Below are positions 29,301 through 36,670 of a stretch of 64,000 nt of DNA, piece by piece. Where the stretch lies: positions 222,774 to 286,773 of the forward strand of contig NZ_LUKF01000001.1 of the NCBI RefSeq assembly GCF_001592755.1, written 5' to 3'. A program made the position numbers and the translations under genes. The stretch's first letter is position 1, and every line of letters starts with the position of its first letter. Under the pieces are notes generated by a model that was not told the origin of the DNA, searched no databases, and saw only the letters and a list, made by a program, of their open reading frames with translations. This stretch comes from Bdellovibrio bacteriovorus. Lineage in GTDB: Bacteria > Bdellovibrionota > Bdellovibrionia > Bdellovibrionales > Bdellovibrionaceae.

Positions 29301-29528
29301 ACAAAAAGTATCCCGACTTTAACAACAAACATCAAAAACAAAGCACCATAGCTGAAAAGAAAAATCCACCATAAGAAGCAATCAAAAAGAACCAACCATT
29401 TCAACTCAACTCCCACCGAAAGCCAGCCGCAAGCAGAAAACGCGGCGAAGCCGCCAGAAAACCACAATAACTTTTAAACCAACCCACCAAGCTTCCGTCT
29501 GTAGCCCTTCTTCTTTTCTTCTGTCGAA

Positions 29529-29690
29529 GGAAATTTATTTTTGGAAGCAGAGTTGGGTGCTGATGCGAAGGTCGGCCTTTGCCGGCGCCACGATGGCGCG
29601 AACCGAGGCGCAGCCTCGGCGGCAACCGAGCCCGGAAGGCGTGCCGACCGAAGCGCCAGCACCCAACTCTGCTTCCAAAAATAAATTTCC
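29529..29690. repeat. 34-bp perfect inverted repeat, core of a roughly 230-bp palindromic element
   Basis: 29529-29562 and 29657-29690 are perfect inverted copies of 34 bp (starting GGAAATTTATTTTTGG). Imperfect pairing continues inward to about 29576 and outward to about 29498 and 29726. The GC-rich centre holds smaller hairpins (GCGCCA/TGGCGC at 29585-29599; CCGAGGC/GCCTCGG around 29603-29619). All frames here are by-products of the palindrome. This fills most of the 485-base gap 29301-29785; the rest (29301-29497) is C/A-rich with no gene seen. Confidence 0.9.
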
Positions 29691-29701
29691 GTCTTCGATC
29701 A

Positions 29702-29736
29702 AAGAAAAAAAGAAGGGCGCCACAGAAAGGGCGCCC
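29702..29736 (-). terminator. Rho-independent terminator of the BON-protein gene
   Basis: On the minus strand GGGCGCC (29736-29730) pairs with GGCGCCC (29721-29715) and is followed by TTCTTTTTTTC. It abuts the outer part of the palindromic element. Confidence 0.8.
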
Positions 29737-29785
29737 ATTATGGAGGGATGGGAAAAGGACCGCAATTATGTTGTTTCTCTCGTCA

Positions 29786-30334
29786 TCAAGAAACCTCCTT
29801 CAGAGTTTCCTCAAAATCTGTTCCGGGGTTGTGGAACAGAGGTTGGTATTCATCGGTAGTAAGGGGAACTCGGCGAGGTGGGTCTTTAATTTCGATGAAA
29901 TTAATGACGTCCTTCACCCCGGAGAGTTCCCAAGCTGAGGCATCGGCCATCGCTTTCAGTCGAGGACGGAAGACTTCGCCGTAAAGTTTTACGACTCCGT
30001 TCATCACATCGATTTCAATATGCTCTCCATCGATCTTGATCATTTCCGTCAGCTCCGACATCAGGATTTCCGAAATTTCGCCATCCGTTCTATGAAAATC
30101 TACTGGAACTACTATTCGATCTTCCACGGCCCAAACGCCTTCGGTGTCAGAGATCGCTTCCAGTGCAGCATTCTTTTTGTATGAGGTATCAACGCAGCCA
30201 CTGACAATGACTACACCTCCACGGACGACAATATCGAGGTCAGCTTCACTTACTCTCTTATCCCATTTAATCCGTTCACGTAGTTTTTGAGCTAGTTCGC
30301 AATCTTCATGGTTTTTCTTAAGAAGAGTATTCAT
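29786..30334 (-). CDS. BON-domain protein (two BON domains), cytoplasmic
   Basis: 182 aa, no signal peptide. First BON about 14-80: LRERIKWDKRVSEADLDIVVRGGVVIVSGCVDTSYKKNAALEAISDTEGV; second about 85-150: EIDVMNGVVKLYGEVFRPRLKAMADASAWELSGVKDVIN. BON domains usually bind membranes or ligands in the periplasm; a cytoplasmic two-BON form resembles OsmY/Kbp-like stress proteins. AAGGAGC precedes the ATG. Lies 34 nt behind the hibernation factor gene and probably shares its transcript, which suggests a stress or dormancy role. Confidence 0.83.
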   Translation of the reverse strand: MNTLLKKNHEDCELAQKLRERIKWDKRVSEADLDIVVRGGVVIVSGCVDTSYKKNAALEAISDTEGVWAVEDRIVVPVDFHRTDGEISEILMSELTEMIKIDGEHIEIDVMNGVVKLYGEVFRPRLKAMADASAWELSGVKDVINFIEIKDPPRRVPLTTDEYQPLFHNPGTDFEETLKEVS

Positions 30335-30368
30335 AAGCTGCTCCTTCTGTCTCAGTTCAAATTTTCAA

Positions 30369-30749
30369 TTACGCCACACCGTCTTCCCATGATTCCGGTT
30401 GATAATTCAAAGCCGGATCACGACGGCGGTGCTGAGATTTTAAAGAGGACTGTTTACTTAAGATTACTTTCAAAGCGTCTACGGTGTTAGCTACACATCG
30501 CTTAAAGTTCTCATCCGTCTTACGCACTTTAATGACTTTACGGATGTAGGAAGCTTTAAGAATGACCTCACAGATATAGCTGGGCTTACGAGTCTGCGAT
30601 CGATGGCGATCTGTTTCCACCCGCACTGTGAGATGAGCACCACTATCGTATTTAAAGAAGTCTTCGACTGTACCTTCCACCTTTTCCAACAAATAAGCTT
30701 CTAGGTTTTCAGTCTTAGTGATGTCTCTGTAGTAGATGTCTGTTTGCAT
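30369..30749 (-). CDS. Ribosome hibernation-promoting factor (HPF/RaiA-like)
   Basis: 126 aa. IYYRDITKTENLEAYLLEKVEGTVEDFFKYD ... AHLTVRVETDRHRS ... YICEVILKASYIRKVIKVRKTDENFKRCVANTVDALKVIL fits the beta-alpha-beta-beta-beta-alpha fold of the short HPF/YfiA proteins that sit in the mRNA/tRNA channel of idle ribosomes. Basic tail (KSQHRRRD). Very strong AAGGAGGT ribosome site. Pairing with a BON protein suggests a stationary or attack-phase stress unit. Confidence 0.82.
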   Translation of the reverse strand: MQTDIYYRDITKTENLEAYLLEKVEGTVEDFFKYDSGAHLTVRVETDRHRSQTRKPSYICEVILKASYIRKVIKVRKTDENFKRCVANTVDALKVILSKQSSLKSQHRRRDPALNYQPESWEDGVA

Positions 30750-30838
30750 ATCTACCTCCTTCTGCCTTTATTATCGCTAACAACCATGATTTCTTTAAAT
30801 ATATAATTTGGATGACTTACTTAGTTTAAAACTATATA

Positions 30839-30854
30839 TTTGCAGGGCTGCAAA
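30839..30854. promoter_or_regulatory. Dyad in the NhaR-like/HPF divergent intergenic region
   Basis: TTTGCAG (30839-30845) and CTGCAAA (30848-30854), inverted copies 2 bases apart, in the 203-nt gap between the divergent genes. Plausible operator, perhaps for the adjacent LysR-type protein, which would be expected to bind a partial dyad there. Confidence 0.4.
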
Positions 30855-30952
30855 ATAGAAATTTGAGGGAACTTCAACACTTACAGTGACACGTCGAAAA
30901 ACCAGTTCCAAAAAGGAGCCAAGAAAACGCTGTCATCCGGGGGTCCAGTTTC

Positions 30953-31873
30953 ATGTTCAACTACAACCATCTTTATTACTTTTATGTAACAGCTCGTCTA
31001 GGTGGCGTTAGTAATGCCGCTAAGTACTTACATATCAGTCAGCCGTCGCTCAGCTCGCAGCTGAAAGTTTTTGAATCTGCCATTGATCAAAAGTTATTCG
31101 AAAAAAAAGGTCGCAACTTACAGCTCACTCCCGACGGGGAAAAGGCTTACGCTTATTCTAAAAAGATATTCGACATTGCCAATGAGTTTGCTGAAAGTCT
31201 GCGTTCACCGACTGAAAAACAAAGTCAGAAAATCCGTATCGGTGTCACAGATCAAGTAGAGCGTCCCTTCATCGCCGATTTATTAAGTCCACTGATTCGC
31301 GAAAAACGAAGAAACATTGAAAAAACTTTTTTTGTCAGCTCAGCGCCCTCTGAAGTTTTGGTCAACCAATTGCGCAGTGAAGAAATTGATTTGGTATTAA
31401 CGAATAAACCCATCTATGCAGAAGACGTGAAAGAGTTGGCCTCGGCGAATATGCCGGTCAATCTGATGGTTTCTAGTAAGAACTTGAAAGACATGAAGAT
31501 CCGCACTTCCCGAAACACCTCTGCGGTGGATTTTTTAAATGCGGTTCCTTGGGGTTTAATTATTCCTTCTTACAAAATGAAATTACGCCACGAAACGGAT
31601 CTGTACTTTCAGGAAATCAAAGCGCGAAAAAAAGTAGTGCTTGAAAGCGATATTATTTCTGTCGTCGGAAGAGCCATTGTCGATGGCGCTGGTGTCGGAT
31701 TTATGCCCGTGCCTTATCTTTTAGACGAAGTGAATAACGGCACGATCACTTTACTGGGGCCTAAAACAGGTTACTGGAAACACAGTCTTTATCTTTTAGG
31801 CCGTAAGGATGATCACTACGATGACACCGTGGAAGAAGTGAAAAACAGCATCAAGAGACTTGAAAAATATTAA
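30953..31873 (+). CDS. LysR-family transcriptional regulator, NhaR-like
   Basis: 306 aa. N-terminal winged helix: FNYNHLYYFYVTARLGGVSNAAKYLHISQPSLSSQLKVFESAIDQKLFEKKGRNLQLTPDGE-type sequence, where YNHLYYF is characteristic of NhaR rather than general LysR proteins. C-terminal effector domain from about 90. NhaR proteins answer to sodium/pH; no nhaA antiporter lies nearby, so the target may be the divergent HPF/BON genes or distant. Ends at a bidirectional terminator. Confidence 0.85.
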   Translation: MFNYNHLYYFYVTARLGGVSNAAKYLHISQPSLSSQLKVFESAIDQKLFEKKGRNLQLTPDGEKAYAYSKKIFDIANEFAESLRSPTEKQSQKIRIGVTDQVERPFIADLLSPLIREKRRNIEKTFFVSSAPSEVLVNQLRSEEIDLVLTNKPIYAEDVKELASANMPVNLMVSSKNLKDMKIRTSRNTSAVDFLNAVPWGLIIPSYKMKLRHETDLYFQEIKARKKVVLESDIISVVGRAIVDGAGVGFMPVPYLLDEVNNGTITLLGPKTGYWKHSLYLLGRKDDHYDDTVEEVKNSIKRLEKY

Positions 31874-31900
31874 AGGCACAAAGGAAGCCCTTGTGCCTTT
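31872..31900. terminator. Bidirectional terminator
   Basis: AAAGGCACAA (31872-31881) and TTGTGCCTTT (31891-31900) form a 10-bp stem with A and T flanks, between the convergent regulator and M28 genes. Confidence 0.75.
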
Positions 31901-31927
31901 AATGAATTTAAAATTTCAGAATAATCT

Positions 31928-33157
31928 TTAGTACGGTTGGCGAGCCTGGCTGTTCGCCAAATCCATTGCCATGACCAACGCAATCTTTGTGTAAACCGCA
32001 GAATGCTTGAAGTTCGACGCCGGAGAAATCACATCTTTTGCCGTGTGAATATTCTGATTGCTATTTCTAAATGTTGCTTCAAACGGCATCAAAGCGGGAT
32101 ACCCCTGACGATTCCAAGAGGCGTGGTCACTACAGCCATATCCGCATTTGTCGTCAACAACACGTGCATGCAGATACGTCTCGTTCATCGCCTTAAGATA
32201 GTCGCGAAGCCAAGCACTGGTAAAATCAGTCATGCTTCCGATCACAAGCTCGCCAGAGCCTGGGAACAAAGTCATATCCAGCTGAAGAACAGCCACAACA
32301 TCTTTCTTTTCTGCTTTATACTGTTTTGCAACTTCCGCAGATCCTAGAAGTCCTGACTCTTCACCCGCGTACCAGAAAATCTCGACGGTGCGTTTGGGTT
32401 GCTCCTTATTCATCAAGATACGCAAAGCTTCGATCAAATTCGCTGAACCCGAGGCATTGTCATCCGCTCCCGGTGCTGCTTTATCTCCGCCCCAAGATTG
32501 GTTGATCGAATCAAGGTGACCACCCAGGACAACGATCTCGTTAGGTCTTTCGGAACCAGGCAAACGAACCCGGATCGTATTTTGTTTTGTCGAAGTGTGA
32601 CTGATGATTGAAATCTCGTAGGGAATCGTCGCGTTTCCTAGCATTGCTTCCAGACGTTGTTTCATTTCGTCAACGTGGCGGTTGGGTTGAGGATCGCGAT
32701 TGTTCCTGTTCGGAAAAGAAGAAAGCCAAGTCACATAACTGCGAAGATTGCTTTCACTAACTTCCGTCAATGCCGCTTCGATTTTTGCATCTTTGGTTAA
32801 AGACAGGATTTTAAATGGAGCTCTTTCGTAAAGCTCGTTTTTCTCCTGAATATCGGCCAGACTTTGCAACATTTTATCAAAGCCATTTGAATGCAACATG
32901 ACATCCTGGCTGAGATCTTCAAATCCACCGCACTTCCCTACTTGGTGAGCGCGCTCTTGAATTCTTTGTTGCATGATGGGAGTAACGATCGCGTAACCCA
33001 CCTCGATACGTTCATCTTTAGCTAAAACCGGAATGTTCAAGGCTCTAAGATCTTTGAGATCTGCGAGAATAGGCTTGGTTTCGAAGCTTTCAAGAGGCGC
33101 AACATGGGCCGAAGCCGTCGCTGCGACGAATAAAAGTGCCATCGTGGCAGTTTTCAT
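31928..33157 (-). CDS. Secreted M28-family zinc aminopeptidase
   Basis: 409 aa with signal peptide MKTATMALLFVAATASA. A ~150-residue N-terminal prosequence-like region precedes the catalytic domain: VLGGHLDS (zinc His), APGADDNASG (bridging Asp), FWYAGEESGLLGS (catalytic and binding Glu), VLQLDM (Asp) and CSDHASWNRQG (His). This is the Aeromonas/Vibrio leucine aminopeptidase pattern. Exported peptide degradation, plausible during prey digestion. Confidence 0.92.
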   Translation of the reverse strand: MKTATMALLFVAATASAHVAPLESFETKPILADLKDLRALNIPVLAKDERIEVGYAIVTPIMQQRIQERAHQVGKCGGFEDLSQDVMLHSNGFDKMLQSLADIQEKNELYERAPFKILSLTKDAKIEAALTEVSESNLRSYVTWLSSFPNRNNRDPQPNRHVDEMKQRLEAMLGNATIPYEISIISHTSTKQNTIRVRLPGSERPNEIVVLGGHLDSINQSWGGDKAAPGADDNASGSANLIEALRILMNKEQPKRTVEIFWYAGEESGLLGSAEVAKQYKAEKKDVVAVLQLDMTLFPGSGELVIGSMTDFTSAWLRDYLKAMNETYLHARVVDDKCGYGCSDHASWNRQGYPALMPFEATFRNSNQNIHTAKDVISPASNFKHSAVYTKIALVMAMDLANSQARQPY

Positions 33158-33266
33158 AATTCAATCCTTTGAAAAATAAATTACCGTCACGTAATCGTAT
33201 CGAATTTGTCCTCAGGTTGGCAAAGACAATTCGCTTATTTTTTCAACATGCAGTAAGGTGCGCCCT

Positions 33267-34829
33267 ATGAACAAAGACATTTTGCTGGTTACTCTGAACT
33301 CAAGTTATCCCCATAGTTCCTTTGGATTGCGCTACCTAATGGCCAATCTGGGAGATCTGCAAGAACGCGCTCAGATCATGGAGTTCACCATTCAAAAGGA
33401 TCCCCGCGATATCGCCGAGGCTTTACTGCGTCAAAATGCGAAGATCATCGGCTTAGGCGTTTATATCTGGAACGCCCAAGAGTCTTTAGAACTCGTCTCT
33501 TTACTGAAAAGAATCAGTCCCGACACGATCGTAGTACTGGGGGGACCTGAGGTCAGTCACGAATCGGAAACGCAAAAAATCTGTCAAATAGCGGATTTCA
33601 CCATCAAGGGTGAAGCCGATTTTCTTTTCTATGAATTCTGCAAAAATGCTTTAGATAACGGGATTCTTCCAGAAACAAAGTTTATCTCTGGCGCTCTTCC
33701 AGATATCAAAAAAATCAAATCGCCTTATGAGCTTTATACGGATGAAGACATCCAAAACCGCGTGATCTATGTCGAAGTCTCAAGAGGATGCCCTTACCGT
33801 TGTGAATATTGTCTTTCTTCGCTGGATAAGGCCGTGCGAAGTTTTGAACTTGCCGATTTTTTAACAGAGATGCAAAAGCTCTTAGATCGCGGCGCCCGTC
33901 AATTTAAGTTCATCGACCGAACTTTCAATTTAAGTCCGACAACTTGTACAACCATCCTGCAATTCTTTTTGGATCGTATTGATTTAGGTTTGTTCTTGCA
34001 CTTTGAGATGGTGCCAGATCGTTTGCCTTTGGAAATTCGCGATCTGATTAAAAAATTTCCTGCAGGAGCATTGCAGTTTGAGATCGGAATTCAAACCTGG
34101 AATCCCGAAGTCGCTCGTCTGGTGAGTCGTCGCAATGACTATGAGAAAGTAAAAGACAATTTCCGCTTCCTTGCAGAAGAAACAGGTGTTCACACTCATG
34201 CCGATTTGATTGCGGGCCTTCCCGGAGAAGACCTTGAAAGCTTTGCCAAAGGTTTTGATATTCTAGCGGCTTTACGTCCTCATGAAATTCAGGTGGGAAT
34301 TCTAAAACGCCTTAAAGGGGCGCCGATTGCTCGTCATGATAAAGAATGGCAAATGGTCTATTCGGATCATCCGCCCTTTCAGATCTTACGCACGAAGAGT
34401 ATGAACTTCGATACCTTGCAGGTTATGAATCGCTTTGCAAAGTACTGGGATCTTTACGCTAATAGCGGAAGCTTTAAAAAATTCGTCAACGTCCTTCGTG
34501 AAAAAGCGCAGGCGCGAGAAGATAAGTCCTTCTTCTGGCAATTCTTTGAATTTAATACGTTCCTTACGCAAAGATATGCCCAGTCGTTTGGAATCTCTCA
34601 GCTGAGTTTATTTGAATCGGCCTATGTTTATCTAAAAGAGGAACTGCAATGGCCTGCCGACGAAGCTAAAGCCTTGATTATGGAAGATTATTCTTTAACT
34701 GGTAAAACCGATTTACCGAAATTCTTAAAAGAAAATTTAGTAAAAAAGACAGGCACTAAAGAGGTGACTTCTGCCATTCCGAAGAGACAACAAAGACACC
34801 TTGCGGGGAAGGCAGAGACCGTTTCATAA
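33267..34829 (+). CDS. B12-binding-type radical SAM protein with DUF4080
   Basis: 520 aa from ATG 33267 (MNKDILLVTLNSSYPHSSFG); TAAGG 9-13 nt upstream; GTG 33258 is the alternative. Residues 1-130: Rossmann-like cobalamin-binding domain (VVLGGPEVSHE). Radical SAM cluster: SRGCPYRCEYCLSS (C-x3-C-x2-C) near residue 178. The C-terminal part (QVGILKRLKGAPIARHDKEW, about 350-500) fits DUF4080. Reaction unknown; such proteins often methylate or rearrange unactivated carbons. The last 74 bases overlap the convergent membrane protein gene. Confidence 0.85.
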   Translation: MNKDILLVTLNSSYPHSSFGLRYLMANLGDLQERAQIMEFTIQKDPRDIAEALLRQNAKIIGLGVYIWNAQESLELVSLLKRISPDTIVVLGGPEVSHESETQKICQIADFTIKGEADFLFYEFCKNALDNGILPETKFISGALPDIKKIKSPYELYTDEDIQNRVIYVEVSRGCPYRCEYCLSSLDKAVRSFELADFLTEMQKLLDRGARQFKFIDRTFNLSPTTCTTILQFFLDRIDLGLFLHFEMVPDRLPLEIRDLIKKFPAGALQFEIGIQTWNPEVARLVSRRNDYEKVKDNFRFLAEETGVHTHADLIAGLPGEDLESFAKGFDILAALRPHEIQVGILKRLKGAPIARHDKEWQMVYSDHPPFQILRTKSMNFDTLQVMNRFAKYWDLYANSGSFKKFVNVLREKAQAREDKSFFWQFFEFNTFLTQRYAQSFGISQLSLFESAYVYLKEELQWPADEAKALIMEDYSLTGKTDLPKFLKENLVKKTGTKEVTSAIPKRQQRHLAGKAETVS

Positions 34830-35289
34830 AGAAGCTGGACGCCAGCAGAAGCCCAAAACTAGTTACTAATAGAGCACAGCGAATGTACATAAATCTTAGC
34901 CACTGCGAACGCACCTCCACCCAATCCGTCGGAGGTGCAAGCATCTGCCAAGAATGAACGGCACGGTTTAACGGCAGATTTCCCGTCCACGTCATGAGTA
35001 ATTCATCAATCACACAAATCAGCGCAAATAAAACCAAAAGAAATTCCAAAGACTTCCATTCGTGACGAATGAGATACAAATTAGCAGCAATGGTGACAGT
35101 CACCACGAAATAAAGAAACGGATTCCACGCTGTGAATGCCGGATCCAAGTTTTGATGAAGTTCGATATACGCAGCCGCAGAGAGCTTCTCCATGGCAGGT
35201 CCCATTCCCAGCACGAAAGCAAAAGAGCTTCCTGCCATCAGACCCACCAGCAGAAGACTGGTATATCTCAAAAGTGCCGAAACGTTCAT
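34756..35289 (-). CDS. DUF1772-like integral membrane protein
   Basis: 177 aa with four hydrophobic segments (about 8-30, 55-75, 82-103, 135-158). The pattern ELHQNLDPAFTAWNPFLYF, TWTGNLPLNRAVHSW, and DWVEVRSQWLRFMYIRC resembles DUF1772 (anthrone oxygenase-like) proteins: N-x-P-N and W-x-x-x-R-x-R-W-x-x-x-H/R. Enzyme activity unproven. Its 3' end lies within the radical SAM gene on the other strand. Confidence 0.72.
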   Translation of the reverse strand: MNVSALLRYTSLLLVGLMAGSSFAFVLGMGPAMEKLSAAAYIELHQNLDPAFTAWNPFLYFVVTVTIAANLYLIRHEWKSLEFLLVLFALICVIDELLMTWTGNLPLNRAVHSWQMLAPPTDWVEVRSQWLRFMYIRCALLVTSFGLLLASSFFMKRSLPSPQGVFVVSSEWQKSPL

Positions 35290-35350
35290 GCGACATCTAT
35301 AAACTCCGTGTCAAAGCGTCACAAGTTTCTTTTTTGAAATTAAGAAGTCT

Positions 35351-36121
35351 TTAATGCTCACGCATTTTCTTGGCGTATCCCGTGTATGCGATAAGCGGGA
35401 GCTTTGTAAATTTGAAACGAAAATCTTTCGGGACAACACCCGTGCGAATAAGCTCAAACATCGCTTTCTGCGCGAAGACGGGACGTATTCCGCGAATCTG
35501 CATAACTTCCAATCCGCTTTCATCTGCCCACTCCCTCATTTGTTCTGGATCGATAAATAAAGAATACACGTGGTAATCCTTCGGTGTGTTCTTTACGAAC
35601 CACTCCATCCCTTTGATAACAACCAGCCATGCCAGTGGATTCTTCGCGAAAGTATTAAAAAAGAAGAGTCCCCCGGGACGCAGGACGCGCGTGGCCTCAG
35701 CAATCACGCGACGGGGATCTGATACGTGCTCAAGCAGATCCATCGCACAGACCACATCGAAACTTTCTTTCTCAAAAGGCACTGCATAGACATCACCCTG
35801 TTGGTAGCGAACGGTGTGAGTGACATCGCGGTCTTCCGCAACCTTCAAGCTGGATGTCGATAAATCTATTCCCTGCACTGAATGGCCCGCCAGTGCTAGA
35901 TCGTTTGAAAGAAAGCCGGCACCACAACCCATATCCAAAATCTCGGCGCGATAACCAATGTTGCGGCGGATTTCTTCCAAGATCCAAGGCATCTCCACTT
36001 TGTGTTGATTCCGCAGCAAGGCGATGGGGTCATCCTGCGCTTCATACCAGCGCTCCGCCAAGTGATCATAGGCTTCGTTGTTGACGATCTCTTTATCAAA
36101 TTTTGCGAGATCCATATCCAT
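35351..36121 (-). CDS. UbiG-like SAM-dependent O-methyltransferase
   Basis: 256 aa from ATG 36121, with GAGAGGAGC directly upstream; a longer frame from 36145 lacks this. EIVNNEAYDHLAERWYEAQDDPIALLRNQHKVEMPWI at the start and ILDMGCGAGFLSNDLALAGHSVQGIDLS match UbiG (3-demethylubiquinol methyltransferase). AMDLLEHVSDPRRVIAEATRVLRPGGLFFFNTFAKN follows. These bacteria are thought to use menaquinone, so the true substrate may be another catechol or quinol. Divergent from the small membrane gene at 36243. Confidence 0.82.
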   Translation of the reverse strand: MDMDLAKFDKEIVNNEAYDHLAERWYEAQDDPIALLRNQHKVEMPWILEEIRRNIGYRAEILDMGCGAGFLSNDLALAGHSVQGIDLSTSSLKVAEDRDVTHTVRYQQGDVYAVPFEKESFDVVCAMDLLEHVSDPRRVIAEATRVLRPGGLFFFNTFAKNPLAWLVVIKGMEWFVKNTPKDYHVYSLFIDPEQMREWADESGLEVMQIRGIRPVFAQKAMFELIRTGVVPKDFRFKFTKLPLIAYTGYAKKMREH

Positions 36122-36242
36122 GCAAGCTCCTCTCGTTGCTTTCAAGCTATCAAAGGGCGCAAGTTTCGGGGGAGTATTGGCGAAGTCCAGTGGTAAGAAT
36201 CACAGGGTTGCCCCGGAGCAAAAATCATATAGACTGACATAC

Positions 36243-36617
36243 ATGAGTGAATACTTTGAGATCGCCGTGCGATGGGCTTTCGCTATGCAGATGGTCTTCT
36301 GGGGACTGAACGGATTTTTCCAATGGATTAAAATCCCGCCAGCAAGCCCGGTGATAGATCAGTTTGTTACGGCTTGTATCGAAACAAAATTCATCATGCC
36401 CGCAGTGAAACTGATCGAAATTGTTTTCGGAATTTTTCTTATCATTAATTTTGCTGTTCCACTAAGTTTGGCGGCTTTTGCGCCCTTACTTTTTGTAATT
36501 ACAGGTTTGCACTTGTTTCACAATACCAAGCCTTGGGGAGTTCTTTTCTGCTATACACTTCCTTATTGCCTGCTGGTGACCCTTCATAGCGGCTCACTAT
36601 TACGACTTGTTCACTAA
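36243..36617 (+). CDS. Small DoxX-like membrane protein
   Basis: 124 aa from ATG 36243; frame is open upstream but that part overlaps the divergent methyltransferase. Four hydrophobic segments: FAMQMVFWGLNGFF, IMPAVKLIEIVFGIFLIINF, LSLAAFAPLLFVITGLHLF and GVLFCYTLPYCLLVTLHS. Segment layout is that of DoxX/DUF6041-like quinone-linked membrane proteins. No clear ribosome site. Function unknown. Confidence 0.6.
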   Translation: MSEYFEIAVRWAFAMQMVFWGLNGFFQWIKIPPASPVIDQFVTACIETKFIMPAVKLIEIVFGIFLIINFAVPLSLAAFAPLLFVITGLHLFHNTKPWGVLFCYTLPYCLLVTLHSGSLLRLVH

Positions 36618-36670
36618 ATCTTTCGTAACTTGTGAATGAGTCCACGGCACGGTTAAACCCTTGCCCACTC

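Noticed and set aside
29529-29690. Integron attC-like site, because GTTGGGT and ACCCAAC occur in the arms
   Set aside because: The order of the GTTRRRY and RYYYAAC boxes is opposite to that of attC sites, the arms are perfect and not bulged, and no integrase or cassette is present.
29401-29938. Several overlapping frames of 60-119 codons on both strands
   Set aside because: They run through the palindrome and mirror each other, have no ribosome site and no recognisable domain.
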